This document shows, piece by piece, positions 9,559 through 18,338 of a stretch of DNA of 64,000 bases. Within the stretch, counting starts at the first letter, position 1. Every line of letters starts with the position of its first letter. Both the position numbers and the translations under genes were made by a program. The notes under the pieces are model-generated. The model did not search any database, was not told the DNA's origin, and worked only from the letters and a program-made list of their open reading frames with translations. Source of the stretch: Acinetobacter genomosp. 15BJ (GTDB taxonomy: Bacteria; Pseudomonadota; Gammaproteobacteria; Pseudomonadales; Moraxellaceae); contig NZ_KE007347.1 in NCBI RefSeq assembly GCF_000400715.1, positions 420,729 through 484,728 of the forward strand. Reading direction: 5' to 3'.

Positions 9559-10209
9559 TTAGGTGAGCGTCGAAGTTGCCAATCTTAAACCGAAACCAAA
9601 GAATAAAATTCCGACCAAACAAATACCCGCGGCTGCTAACTTATAATTATGTTTGAAAAAACTGGCCAGTTTAATCCCCGAGAAAATCAAGGCAGTTAAA
9701 TAGCTAAAACTTACAATTTGGACAATCAACGCCAATACCAAAAAGCTTAATGCAGGATAGGCGTAATCTGGTTCTACAAACTGCACAAAGAAAGACAGGA
9801 AAAATAAGATTGCTTTTGGGTTAAGTAAGCTGATACTGAGTGCCGTACGGTAAGGATGAACCTGATCAAGTTTAGGTAAATCAGCTAGCTCGGCATGATG
9901 TGGCGGCTTATTCCAAGTTTGATAGGCACCTTGTAATAATTTAAAACCTAAGTATGCGAGATAACATGCCCCTGTTAATTTAAGAATAATAAACAGGATC
10001 GGGAAGGCTTTGAGTAAGGATGCTGCACCTAATACCGTACACAGGATTAAAATAGAATCTCCTGTAAATACTCCACAAGCTGCCGCGTAACCAGTACGAA
10101 TGCCATAACGGGAAGCTACGGACATGACATAGAGAGAGTTAGGGCCAGGTAATAACACAATTAAGATTGTACCAATAATATAAGTGGTTAAATCTGTTAT
10201 ACCGAACAC
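9559..10209 (-). CDS. LysE family exporter, LeuE-like
   Basis: A 216-aa amino-acid exporter of the LysE/RhtB family with about six membrane helices. The N-terminal hallmark LLPGPNSLYVMSVASRYGIRTGYAAACGVFTGD (residues 19-51) and the SLLNPKAILFFLSFFVQFV segment closely match E. coli LeuE, which exports leucine and related amino acids. Acinetobacter substrates are inferred only. It is separated from the upstream transaldolase gene by the terminator at 10222-10262, so it probably has its own promoter or depends on read-through. Confidence 0.85.
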   Translation of the reverse strand: MFGITDLTTYIIGTILIVLLPGPNSLYVMSVASRYGIRTGYAAACGVFTGDSILILCTVLGAASLLKAFPILFIILKLTGACYLAYLGFKLLQGAYQTWNKPPHHAELADLPKLDQVHPYRTALSISLLNPKAILFFLSFFVQFVEPDYAYPALSFLVLALIVQIVSFSYLTALIFSGIKLASFFKHNYKLAAAGICLVGILFFGFGLRLATSTLT

Positions 10210-10221
10210 AATGAACTCATT

Positions 10222-10262
10222 AAAAAACCGATTTTCGCTAATATAACAAAAATCGGTTTTTA
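10222..10262 (-). terminator. Transaldolase terminator
   Basis: Long AT-rich stem (AAAAACCGATTTT against AAAAATCGGTTTTT) with a 12-nt loop, 20 nt beyond the tal stop. The A/T tails would let it act on either strand. Confidence 0.8.
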
Positions 10263-10281
10263 TTGGTGAAAAATCGACTAA

Positions 10282-11271
10282 TTATGGTTTGATTTCAGCA
10301 TCAATTCCAAAAGATTGGCGCAGCAATAAACTCAGTTGATCACGTGCCTTGATAAAGCCATCTATACCGCCTTGTAGTAATTGGAAAGCCATCAAATCTT
10401 GTTCAAGTTCAGCTTTAAAACTCTCTTTGCTTTGTGCTGGGCGTTCAATTTTTTCTGCTTGTTGCGCAAATTCGGCACTCAGTTGAGGTTCAACAAGCTG
10501 TAGGTCTTGTTCTAACTGTGCCAACAGATTTGGGGCGATGGTAAGTAAGTCACAACCTGCTAAACCAAGCACTTGTGCAGTACTGCGGAAGCTTGCGCCC
10601 ATTACTTGAGTTGGAATTGCATGCTGTTTGTAGTAATTATAAATTTTCTTCACAGAGAGCACGCCAGGATCTTTGGCAATTGGATATTGCTCAACACCTT
10701 CAGCTTTTTTATACCAATCCAAAATACGACCTACGAAAGGTGAGATCAGCGTGACTTTCGCATCAGCACAAGCCTGTGCTTGATGTAAGCCAAACAATAA
10801 AGTCAGGTTACATGGAATACCTTCAGCTTCAAGCACTTTTGCAGCTTGAATACCTTCCCATGTTGACGCGATCTTAATCAGGATACGGGATTGTTCAATG
10901 CCGTAACCTTGATAGAGCTGAGATAACTCACGAGCTTTGGCAATTGTTGCTTCCGTATTGTAAGAAAGAGAAGCATCTACTTCGGTAGAAACACGACCAT
11001 CGATCAATTTTAAAATTTCGACACCAAACTTCACAGTCAAAATATCAATCGTGCGTTCAATCAGTTCATCACTATGATAGCCTTCTTGCTTGGCTTGGGT
11101 ATATGCATCTTCTATCAGTTCTCGGCTTTCAGGTTGTTCAGCTGCAGCTGTGATGAGTGAAGGATTGGTTGTTGCATCGAGTGGACGAAATTTTTCGATC
11201 GCCTCTAGATCACTACTATCTGCAACAACGGTGGTTAAATTTTTTAATTGGTGTAATGCTGTCTGAGTCAT
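10282..11271 (-). CDS. tal: Transaldolase
   Basis: A 329-aa transaldolase of the TalB-like subfamily. It transfers a dihydroxyacetone unit between sugar phosphates in the non-oxidative pentose phosphate pathway. Visible signatures are the N-terminal DATTNPSLI motif (residues 28-36) and ILIKIASTWEGIQA with the Schiff-base lysine at about residue 136. CNLTLLFGLHQA, ISPFVGRILDW and VMGASFRS also match. Length agrees with the family (about 315-335). There is no visible operon partner. The ATG at 11271 is the only sensible start. Confidence 0.96.
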   Translation of the reverse strand: MTQTALHQLKNLTTVVADSSDLEAIEKFRPLDATTNPSLITAAAEQPESRELIEDAYTQAKQEGYHSDELIERTIDILTVKFGVEILKLIDGRVSTEVDASLSYNTEATIAKARELSQLYQGYGIEQSRILIKIASTWEGIQAAKVLEAEGIPCNLTLLFGLHQAQACADAKVTLISPFVGRILDWYKKAEGVEQYPIAKDPGVLSVKKIYNYYKQHAIPTQVMGASFRSTAQVLGLAGCDLLTIAPNLLAQLEQDLQLVEPQLSAEFAQQAEKIERPAQSKESFKAELEQDLMAFQLLQGGIDGFIKARDQLSLLLRQSFGIDAEIKP

Positions 11272-11387
11272 TGATATAGCGTTCTTACATAAACAATATT
11301 ATTGGTAACTTCTGTTATAACACAATCTGGGTGAAAGCAAAGCCCTGCATTTATTTGCAGAATTGTTCATCCTGTCTGTACTTGCAG

Positions 11388-12281
11388 TTATGTCTCATTT
11401 TTTTGGCGCTGTTGTCGAATATGGTCAATTAAGTATTTTGCAGCGAGACCTAACTCACTTTCACGGCTCCAAACCAGATCGACGTAGTATTCAAATTTGG
11501 GCGTGAAGTCATACATTTCTAAAATCTTAAGCTTTTTCTTAAGCTCTGGATTCTCATTGAACATTTGTAATGGGAGAACACCCCAACCTAAGTTGCGCAT
11601 AATCATCATACAAGCGGAGTGGTGATTATCAGTACGCCAATAGTCTTTTGAATAAAGCAATTCAGGCTTGATGGTATGATCACGGCTTGCAACTACAATT
11701 TGGCGTGTTTGTACGATTTGTTCAAAAGATACATGATCGAGTTGTGCTAAAGAATGATTTTTAGCAATGACAGGAACAAGTGCCTCTCTTTTTAGTTCCA
11801 CAAATTGTTCACGGCTATCTAATTGTTCACGTTCAAACATCAAGGCAAGTTGTGCAGATTGATCGAGCAGCATCTGCAAGGCATCTTCTTGTGGAGCAGA
11901 AAAGATATTAATAGCCAGACTTGGAAAACGCTGTTCAAGCAAGGTAATGTAGTCGGTCCAGTTGGTATAGAGCAGCTCAGACACCACAACGATATTGAGA
12001 GTCGACTCCAAACCCGTACTCAAAGCATGAGCATGTTGTTTCCATTGATTTATTTCAATCAATAATTGTTGTGTCTTTTCGTAGAGAACGGTGGCTTCTG
12101 CTGTTGGAATGGGTTCACGTCCGACTCGTTCAAACAAATTAAGATTGAGATCAATTTCTAAATTGGCAATCGACATGCTTACAGCAGAGGGAACCTTGCC
12201 TAATTTACGGGCTGCGGCAGAGAAAGAGCCTGTTTCAATCACGGTTTGAAACATGATGAGTTGTTCTTGATTAATATTCAT
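11388..12281 (-). CDS. aceR: LysR-type regulator AceR
   Basis: A 297-aa LysR family regulator. An N-terminal winged HTH (about residues 3-62, including ETGSFSAAARKLGKVPSAVSMSIANLE) is followed by a periplasmic-binding-like effector domain (about 90-290). It is divergent from aceI, and in A. baumannii AceR is the LysR activator of aceI responding to chlorhexidine. Identity here rests on that arrangement plus family. The 87-bp intergenic region contains a TTGGATT/AATCCAA inverted repeat that may be its operator. No strong Shine-Dalgarno is visible before the ATG at 12281. Confidence 0.82.
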   Translation of the reverse strand: MNINQEQLIMFQTVIETGSFSAAARKLGKVPSAVSMSIANLEIDLNLNLFERVGREPIPTAEATVLYEKTQQLLIEINQWKQHAHALSTGLESTLNIVVVSELLYTNWTDYITLLEQRFPSLAINIFSAPQEDALQMLLDQSAQLALMFEREQLDSREQFVELKREALVPVIAKNHSLAQLDHVSFEQIVQTRQIVVASRDHTIKPELLYSKDYWRTDNHHSACMMIMRNLGWGVLPLQMFNENPELKKKLKILEMYDFTPKFEYYVDLVWSRESELGLAAKYLIDHIRQQRQKNET

Positions 12282-12307
12282 CTGTCAAAAATACTGAAAG
12301 AATCTGA

Positions 12308-12350
12308 TTGGATTAATCAAAATTATAAAAATAAAATAGCTTCAATCCAA
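12308..12350. promoter_or_regulatory. Candidate AceR operator
   Basis: Inverted repeat TTGGATT (12308-12314) and AATCCAA (12344-12350), centre spacing 36 bp, in the aceR-aceI divergent gap. The left half is part of GATTGGATTAATC, which resembles the short interrupted dyads bound by LysR proteins. Binding is inferred. Confidence 0.4.
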
Positions 12351-12368
12351 ATAAAAGAGTGTTATTAA

Positions 12369-12800
12369 ATGTTGATTTCCAAAAGAAGACTCGTTCATGC
12401 AATTAGCTATGAAGTGATTTTATTGGTCATCATCGCAATTGCGTTAAGCTTTATTTTTAGTATGCCACTAGAAGTCACGGGGATTCTGGGTACGATCATG
12501 GCGGTCATTTCAGTGTTCTGGAATATGATCTTTAACCATTACTTTGAAAAAGTGGAACATAAATATCAGTGGAAAAGAACGATTCCAGTCCGTATTCTGC
12601 ATGCAATTGGGTTTGAAGGCGGCTTGATGCTTGCAACGATTCCAATTATTGCGTACTTGATGAAGATGAGTTTTATCGAGGCATTAATTCTCGATTTCGG
12701 TTTGACCATGTGTATCTTGGTCTATACATTTATTTTCCAGTGGTGTTATGACCTTGTAGAAGGGCGTTATTTCCCAAATGCAAAACTCGCATCATCATAA
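12369..12800 (+). CDS. aceI: PACE family chlorhexidine efflux transporter AceI
   Basis: A 143-aa inner-membrane proton-coupled exporter made of two bacterial transmembrane pair (BTP) units, four helices in all. It begins MLISKRRL and carries the essential membrane glutamate Glu15 (AISYE). It also has the PACE signatures SVFWNMIFNHYFEKVEHKY (about residues 54-72), RILHAIGFEGG (about 78-88) and the C-terminal IFQWCYDL. Known members export chlorhexidine and short-chain diamines. It is divergent from aceR and followed by its own terminator. Confidence 0.93.
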   Translation: MLISKRRLVHAISYEVILLVIIAIALSFIFSMPLEVTGILGTIMAVISVFWNMIFNHYFEKVEHKYQWKRTIPVRILHAIGFEGGLMLATIPIIAYLMKMSFIEALILDFGLTMCILVYTFIFQWCYDLVEGRYFPNAKLASS

Positions 12801-12808
12801 TCATTGAT

Positions 12809-12848
12809 GAAAAGCATTCTTCGGAATTTTCTGAAGAGTGCTTTTTTA
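12809..12848 (+). terminator. aceI terminator
   Basis: 13-bp stem with one G-T pair (AAAAGCATTCTTC/GAAGAGTGCTTTT) followed by T6. Confidence 0.85.
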
Positions 12849-12991
12849 TTGCCAAATGATAAACATCGTTTGATTACAGTATCTATAAAGTCAGATCGCT
12901 TTAGTTTATTTAATATCTTGAGAGCAAGTTTTAAAAAATATAAGTAACAATACCAATATTTCATGACGCTAGATCGTAGGAGAATAAAAAT

Positions 12992-13387
12992 ATGCCAAGT
13001 GTACTGATTGAAGTTAGGCAACAATATCCAGTCACAATTGAACTGGAGATCATGGAGGCAGTGCATACTGCACTCAGAGATGCTTTTAAAATCATGGCTA
13101 GTGATCGAAATGTACGTTTAATTGTACATGAAGCACATCGCTTTCAATGTCCGCCAGAAAAGGCTAAACCTGAATGCTATACCTTGATTAGTATTGATGC
13201 ATTTCTTGGGCGCTCTTTAGATGCTAAGCGTCAGCTTTATAAATTGATTGTGCATAATCTTGAGCCGATAGGCATTCCCAAAGATCATGTAAAAATTATG
13301 CTTCGTGAACTGCCCTCGGAGAATTTTGGTGTTCGTGGTGGACAAGCGGCTTGTGATGTTAATTTAGGTTTTAAAATTGATGTTTAG
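12992..13387 (+). CDS. Tautomerase family protein
   Basis: A 131-aa protein of the tautomerase superfamily (Tautomerase_2 group). It starts MPSVLIEV, so Pro2 becomes the catalytic N-terminal proline after methionine removal. A second beta-alpha-beta half begins near residue 60 (CYTLISIDAFLGRSLDAKRQLYKLIV). Such proteins isomerise keto/enol acids or dehalogenate; the true substrate is unknown. The ATG has TAGGAG upstream. A terminator follows, so it is transcribed alone. Confidence 0.8.
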   Translation: MPSVLIEVRQQYPVTIELEIMEAVHTALRDAFKIMASDRNVRLIVHEAHRFQCPPEKAKPECYTLISIDAFLGRSLDAKRQLYKLIVHNLEPIGIPKDHVKIMLRELPSENFGVRGGQAACDVNLGFKIDV

Positions 13388-13404
13388 AACAAGGTTTTAA
13401 AGAG

Positions 13405-13430
13405 GAAAGCTCTATGAGAGCTTTCTTTTA
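13405..13430 (+). terminator. Tautomerase gene terminator
   Basis: Perfect 9-bp stem GAAAGCTCT/AGAGCTTTC with an ATG loop and a TTTT tail. Confidence 0.88.
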
Positions 13431-13553
13431 TTTGAATAGGAAAATAGCCTAAGTAAAGTAAAACTTAAATTTTAACGTCACTTGGAAAGTAAGATCTGCA
13501 TAGTTAAAAGATATATATCCGTTAGTCTTTAGAGTTAGAACACAGGGATTTTC

Positions 13554-14039
13554 ATGGCTTTTAAAGAACTCTTTGTCGAAATTTATTATGGTGATTATCC
13601 AAAAGAAATGGTCTTAAAAAGAATTAATGAGTATATAGAAAATAATGAAATTATAGAGGTCGAATTTTTTGAGCTACTGGATAGCGCAGTAAATCAGGAA
13701 TCTTTACTGCTTGAATTGATCCAAACCACCGATCCTAGTTTTTCAGCAGATTCAGTGGAGGCTGAAATTTTAACGGCTCGTTATTTTCTAAATATTTTAG
13801 AGCATTATAAAAATGGTCAGATAAGACCTTTTGATTTATGCCGAATTTTTAATAACATAGAAATTGGTTTTATAGGGGCACCGAGAAACCTTCCTGTAAA
13901 CATCGCATATTATCCATCGTGGATGGGGAATTTATATAATGCGTGTGATTGGTGTGATGAAACGTGGACCCTTGAAAACAGCTCTCATCTGAGCATAGAG
14001 GTAAAAAAGCAAATTCATATCATTAAAGACTGGTTATAA
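13554..14039 (+). CDS. Hypothetical protein
   Basis: A 161-aa acidic cytosolic protein that I do not recognise. It has no signal peptide or membrane helix. It is rich in Glu, Ile and Asn, mostly helical in appearance, with a CDWCDETW segment near residues 135-142. The gene is more AT-rich than its neighbours mfd and aceI. An isolated acidic protein of this size could be an immunity-like protein, but no toxin gene is adjacent and I do not assign that role. The frame is complete, with a plausible ATG preceded by ACAGGGA. Confidence 0.7.
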   Translation: MAFKELFVEIYYGDYPKEMVLKRINEYIENNEIIEVEFFELLDSAVNQESLLLELIQTTDPSFSADSVEAEILTARYFLNILEHYKNGQIRPFDLCRIFNNIEIGFIGAPRNLPVNIAYYPSWMGNLYNACDWCDETWTLENSSHLSIEVKKQIHIIKDWL

Positions 14040-14183
14040 AATCAGACTTTTAAGTAACACAGCTACTTTATAAAAATTTGATTTGATCTTTTATAAACAC
14101 AATTTTGCGGTCAGGACGAGGCAAAAAATTGCTATTCACAAAAAACATCATGCTAAAATAGGGAACTTATCTTTTTAGATTGC

Positions 14184-17100
14184 ATGATTTTCTCTATGTT
14201 TCAACAAGAAATCTCTCAATTAAACCTACAACAATTTAAAGCGGGTGAAAAACGCTGGATCGGTTCCTTACTTGGATCATCTGCAGCACTATTATTCAAA
14301 GAAATTGCCACCCAAAGTTCCAATCTATACGTCATTGTTGCTAGAAATAATCAGCATCTTGCCCAACTTGAAAGCGAACTTGAATTTTACGGGATCAAGC
14401 CTGTCATTTTCCCCGATTGGGAAATCCTGCCTTATGACCGTTTGTCTCCACATCAAGACATTGTTTCGGAACGTTTGGCAATTTTATCGAATATGCCTCA
14501 GAAAGGCATTTTATTGCTTTCTGCCAGTACCTTAGCGCAACGAGTTGCACCTTATTCGTGGGTCGTGGGCGAACACTTTGATATTAAAGTAGGGCAGAAG
14601 TTAGACCTCGAAGTACAAAAGAAACAATTGGTTCAAGCAGGCTACCGTTTAGTTGACACCGTTTATGATCATGGCGAATTTGCAGTTCGCGGTAGCATCA
14701 TGGATATTTTTGCATCAGGACAAGATCAACCGATTCGAATTGATTTATTTGATGATGAAATTGAAAGCCTAAAATTCTTTGACCCAGAAACTCAAAGAAC
14801 GACGGAATCCTTAAAAAACTTTACTGTTTTACCTGCAAAAGAATTTCCACTAAAAGAGGGGCGCTCTACTTTTAGAGATCGCTATGCAGAAAGCTTCCCG
14901 ACCGCAAATCCCAAGAAAAACCCAGTTTATCAGGATGTCTTGGAAGGAATTGCAACACCTGGTTTAGAGTTTTATTTGCCATTATTCTTTGAAAAGAAGG
15001 TGATGGAAGCGCAAAGTATGTTGACGACATACTTACCAAATAATTGCGTTGTCATTACAAATAGTGACATTGAAGATGATTTAATTAACTTCTGGAAAGA
15101 AGTAATGCGTCGTTATGAAGATCGACGTCATAACATTGATCAACCAATTCTGCCACCAGAAGAATTATTTTTAATGCCTAACCATGTTTTACAGGCATTA
15201 AATCAATTCCCTCGCATTTTGGCTTCAGCTGAAGCTTTTGAGGCCAAGGCGGGTGTACTCAATATCGCCGCTGAACAACCGCCTAAACTGGCAGTTGATC
15301 CGAAAAAAGAACAACCTTTCCAAGCAGTAAAGCATTATATCGACCAAGCCAAGCATCCTGTTTTATTGGTGGCAGAGAGTGCGGGCCGTCGAGAAACGCT
15401 AAAAGATGCACTGCGTGGTGTTTTGGGTGAAATTCAAAATGTAGATAGTTTTGCTCAATTCCAAAAAGACAAATTACAGGTTGCCATTACCAATGCACCA
15501 CTAGATCGCGGTTTGTTGCTGAGTAATCAGCTTTCAGTAATTTCAGAAAACCAGCTTTATGAACACCGTGTGGTACAACGCCGCCGTAAACGCCAGCAAG
15601 AAGTATCTGAAGAGTTCTTGATCCGTAGTTTAACTGAGCTCAGTATTGGTGCACCTGTGGTGCATATTGATCATGGTGTAGGACGTTATGCAGGTTTAAT
15701 TACTCTAGAAATCGATGAGCAGGATTATGAGTTCTTGCAGCTTGATTATGCTGATGGCGCTAAAGTCTATGTGCCTGTAACCAATTTACATCTGATCAGC
15801 CGCTATAGTGGTGGTGATCCTGATTTAGCCCCATTGCATAAATTGGGAACGGATACTTGGAGCAAAGCGAAGCGCAAAGCTTTGGAGCAAATCCATGATG
15901 TTGCCGCAGAGTTATTGCATATTCAGGCCCGCCGTCAATCTAAACCTGGTTTTGCCTTTGAACTTGATCATACAGGATATATGCAATTCTCCAGTGGCTT
16001 TGCCTATGAAGAGACTTTAGACCAAGCCAATGCGATTGAAGCAACCATCCATGATATGCAGCTTGCTAAACCGATGGATCGCTTGGTTTGTGGTGATGTG
16101 GGCTTTGGTAAAACCGAAGTGGCGATGCGTGCAGCCTTTGTTGCGGCACAAAATAATAAGCAAGTTGCAGTACTGGTACCGACGACGCTATTGGCGCAGC
16201 AACATTATGAGTCATTTAAAGATCGCTTTGCAGATACAGCGGTACGTATTGAAGTATTGTCTCGCTTTGGTAGCAATAAAACTCACCTAAAAATCATTGA
16301 AGATCTTGCCGAAGGTAAAGTCGATATCGTGGTGGGAACGCATAAAATCCTGCAAGAAAACATCCAGTTCAAGAATCTTGGACTCATGATTGTCGATGAG
16401 GAACATCGTTTTGGTGTTCGTGATAAAGAACGGATTAAAGCCTTACGTGCTGATGTCGATATGTTGACCTTAACGGCGACGCCGATTCCACGGACGCTGA
16501 ATATGGCATTCTCTGGGATGCGCGATCTTTCGATTATCGCAACACCACCAGCACGCCGATTAGCAGTGAAAACCTTTGTACAAGAACATACCGATGATTC
16601 GGTCAAGGAAGCGATTTTACGTGAGTTATTACGTGGTGGTCAGGTGTACTTGTTACACAATGAGGTGGATACCATTGAACGCGCCGCTGAAACCATTCGT
16701 AATTTAGTGCCAGAAGCACGGGTAGCCGTAGCGCACGGGCAAATGCGTGAACGCGAACTTGAGCAGGTAATGCAGCAGTTCTATCACAAAGAATATAACG
16801 TTCTAGTATGCTCAACGATTATCGAAACTGGTATTGATGTCCCGAATGCAAATACCATCATCATTGAGCGTGCAGATAAATTAGGACTTGCGCAATTACA
16901 TCAATTGCGTGGTCGTGTCGGACGTTCGCATCATCAAGCCTATGCCTATTTATTGGTTCCATCGATCAAGCATCTCAAAGGTGATGCCGAAAAACGTTTA
17001 GATGCCATTCAACGTGCTTCAACGCTTGGCGCAGGATTCATGCTTGCAACTGAAGACTTGGAGATTCGAGGTGCGGGTGAATTACTCGGTGAGCAGCAAA

Positions 17101-17654
17101 GTGGTTCGATGCAAGCGATTGGTTATAGTCTGTATATGGAGATGCTCGAAAAAGCGACCAAAGCCATTCAAAAAGGCAAAACACCTAATTTTGATGCTCC
17201 CTTGTCATTAACTGCCGAAATTAACTTGCATATGCCTGCGTTGATCCCTGATGACTACTTGGGTGATGTCCATCAACGTTTGCTGTTCTATAAACGTATC
17301 AGTAATACCGATAGCCAAGAGAAGCTCGATAATATCCGTATGGAGCTGATTGATCGTTTTGGTATTCCGCCACAGCCTGTGAAGCAATTGTTTAGTGTGC
17401 ATCAGCTACGCTTACGTGCAGAGCAGTTGGGTATTACCAAAATTGACATCAATAGTAATGGGGGGTATATCGAGTTTGCGCCTGATACCCCCGTACAGGC
17501 GATCAGTATCATTCAACTGATACAGAAAAATCCGACCTATTACCGTATGGAAGGGGGTCAACGCTTGAAAGTGATGGTGCAATTGGCAGAGTACGATAAA
17601 CGGATTCAGTTTATTGTGGACTTATTGAATAAGTTATTGAATGAGTTAAATTGA
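14184..17654 (+). CDS. mfd: Transcription-repair coupling factor Mfd
   Basis: ATP-dependent translocase that removes RNA polymerase stalled at DNA lesions and recruits UvrA. At 1156 aa it is the usual length. Order: UvrB-like N-terminal domains (FPDWEILPYDRLSPH near residue 75-90), CarD-like RNA-polymerase interaction domain (HIDHGVGRYAGL near 494-505), RecG-like helicase with Walker A DVGFGKTE near 636-643 and DEEHRFG near 737, and the TRG region and C-terminal UvrA-masking domain. Two starts are possible, ATG 14184 and ATG 14196 (MFQQEIS); neither has a clear Shine-Dalgarno. Confidence 0.97.
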   Translation: MIFSMFQQEISQLNLQQFKAGEKRWIGSLLGSSAALLFKEIATQSSNLYVIVARNNQHLAQLESELEFYGIKPVIFPDWEILPYDRLSPHQDIVSERLAILSNMPQKGILLLSASTLAQRVAPYSWVVGEHFDIKVGQKLDLEVQKKQLVQAGYRLVDTVYDHGEFAVRGSIMDIFASGQDQPIRIDLFDDEIESLKFFDPETQRTTESLKNFTVLPAKEFPLKEGRSTFRDRYAESFPTANPKKNPVYQDVLEGIATPGLEFYLPLFFEKKVMEAQSMLTTYLPNNCVVITNSDIEDDLINFWKEVMRRYEDRRHNIDQPILPPEELFLMPNHVLQALNQFPRILASAEAFEAKAGVLNIAAEQPPKLAVDPKKEQPFQAVKHYIDQAKHPVLLVAESAGRRETLKDALRGVLGEIQNVDSFAQFQKDKLQVAITNAPLDRGLLLSNQLSVISENQLYEHRVVQRRRKRQQEVSEEFLIRSLTELSIGAPVVHIDHGVGRYAGLITLEIDEQDYEFLQLDYADGAKVYVPVTNLHLISRYSGGDPDLAPLHKLGTDTWSKAKRKALEQIHDVAAELLHIQARRQSKPGFAFELDHTGYMQFSSGFAYEETLDQANAIEATIHDMQLAKPMDRLVCGDVGFGKTEVAMRAAFVAAQNNKQVAVLVPTTLLAQQHYESFKDRFADTAVRIEVLSRFGSNKTHLKIIEDLAEGKVDIVVGTHKILQENIQFKNLGLMIVDEEHRFGVRDKERIKALRADVDMLTLTATPIPRTLNMAFSGMRDLSIIATPPARRLAVKTFVQEHTDDSVKEAILRELLRGGQVYLLHNEVDTIERAAETIRNLVPEARVAVAHGQMRERELEQVMQQFYHKEYNVLVCSTIIETGIDVPNANTIIIERADKLGLAQLHQLRGRVGRSHHQAYAYLLVPSIKHLKGDAEKRLDAIQRASTLGAGFMLATEDLEIRGAGELLGEQQSGSMQAIGYSLYMEMLEKATKAIQKGKTPNFDAPLSLTAEINLHMPALIPDDYLGDVHQRLLFYKRISNTDSQEKLDNIRMELIDRFGIPPQPVKQLFSVHQLRLRAEQLGITKIDINSNGGYIEFAPDTPVQAISIIQLIQKNPTYYRMEGGQRLKVMVQLAEYDKRIQFIVDLLNKLLNELN

Positions 17655-17852
17655 GGCTTTTAAGCACTTGATTTGATGGTTAATTGAGCAAGTTCTGTTT
17701 TTTAGCAAATGCATTTCTGTTTTTGATCAGATGTTCATGCAATAAATGAGGAAAATCATTGTTATTTGTAATCAAACGGGTTACTAATAATATTCACATC
17801 AAAACTGATGTGATAGTATTGATCATCATTATTCTGCATCATTTATAAAGAT

Positions 17853-18287
17853 ATGTTTAGTTTGCATCCACAACTTGCTCAAGATACATTTTTTGTAGGC
17901 GACTTCCCGCTTTCAACATGTCGTTTAATGAATGATATGCAATTTCCTTGGTTGATCCTGATTCCGCGTGTTCCAGGTGTCACAGAATTATATGAATTAA
18001 GCCAAGCAGACCAAGAACAGTTTTTACGTGAATCGAGCTGGTTATCAAGCCAATTGTCACGTGTATTCCGTGCAGACAAGATGAATGTCGCGGCTTTAGG
18101 AAACGTTGTTCCGCAGCTTCATTTTCATCATGTGGTACGTTATCAAAATGATGTTGCATGGCCTAAGCCAGTGTGGGGAACACCAGCGGTGCCTTATAGC
18201 AATGAAGTACTTGCGCACATGCGTCAAACGTTAATGCTGGCATTGCGTGGACAGGGTGATATGCCATTTGATTGGCGTATGGACTGA
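17853..18287 (+). CDS. HIT domain protein
   Basis: A 144-aa histidine-triad superfamily protein. The motif PQLHFHHVVRYQND places histidines at residues 90, 92 and 93. This is the HxHH variant seen in many gamma-proteobacterial HIT proteins rather than the classical HxHxH. It is preceded by the FPWLILIPRVPGVTELYELS strand typical of the family. HIT proteins hydrolyse or transfer nucleotides; which substrate this one uses is unknown. It stands between mfd and the cyclase gene, 51 bp before the latter. Confidence 0.82.
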   Translation: MFSLHPQLAQDTFFVGDFPLSTCRLMNDMQFPWLILIPRVPGVTELYELSQADQEQFLRESSWLSSQLSRVFRADKMNVAALGNVVPQLHFHHVVRYQNDVAWPKPVWGTPAVPYSNEVLAHMRQTLMLALRGQGDMPFDWRMD

Positions 18288-18338
18288 TCCAGAAAATAGA
18301 ATAAATACAGTATTCTATAATAAAAAAAGGAGGATAGA

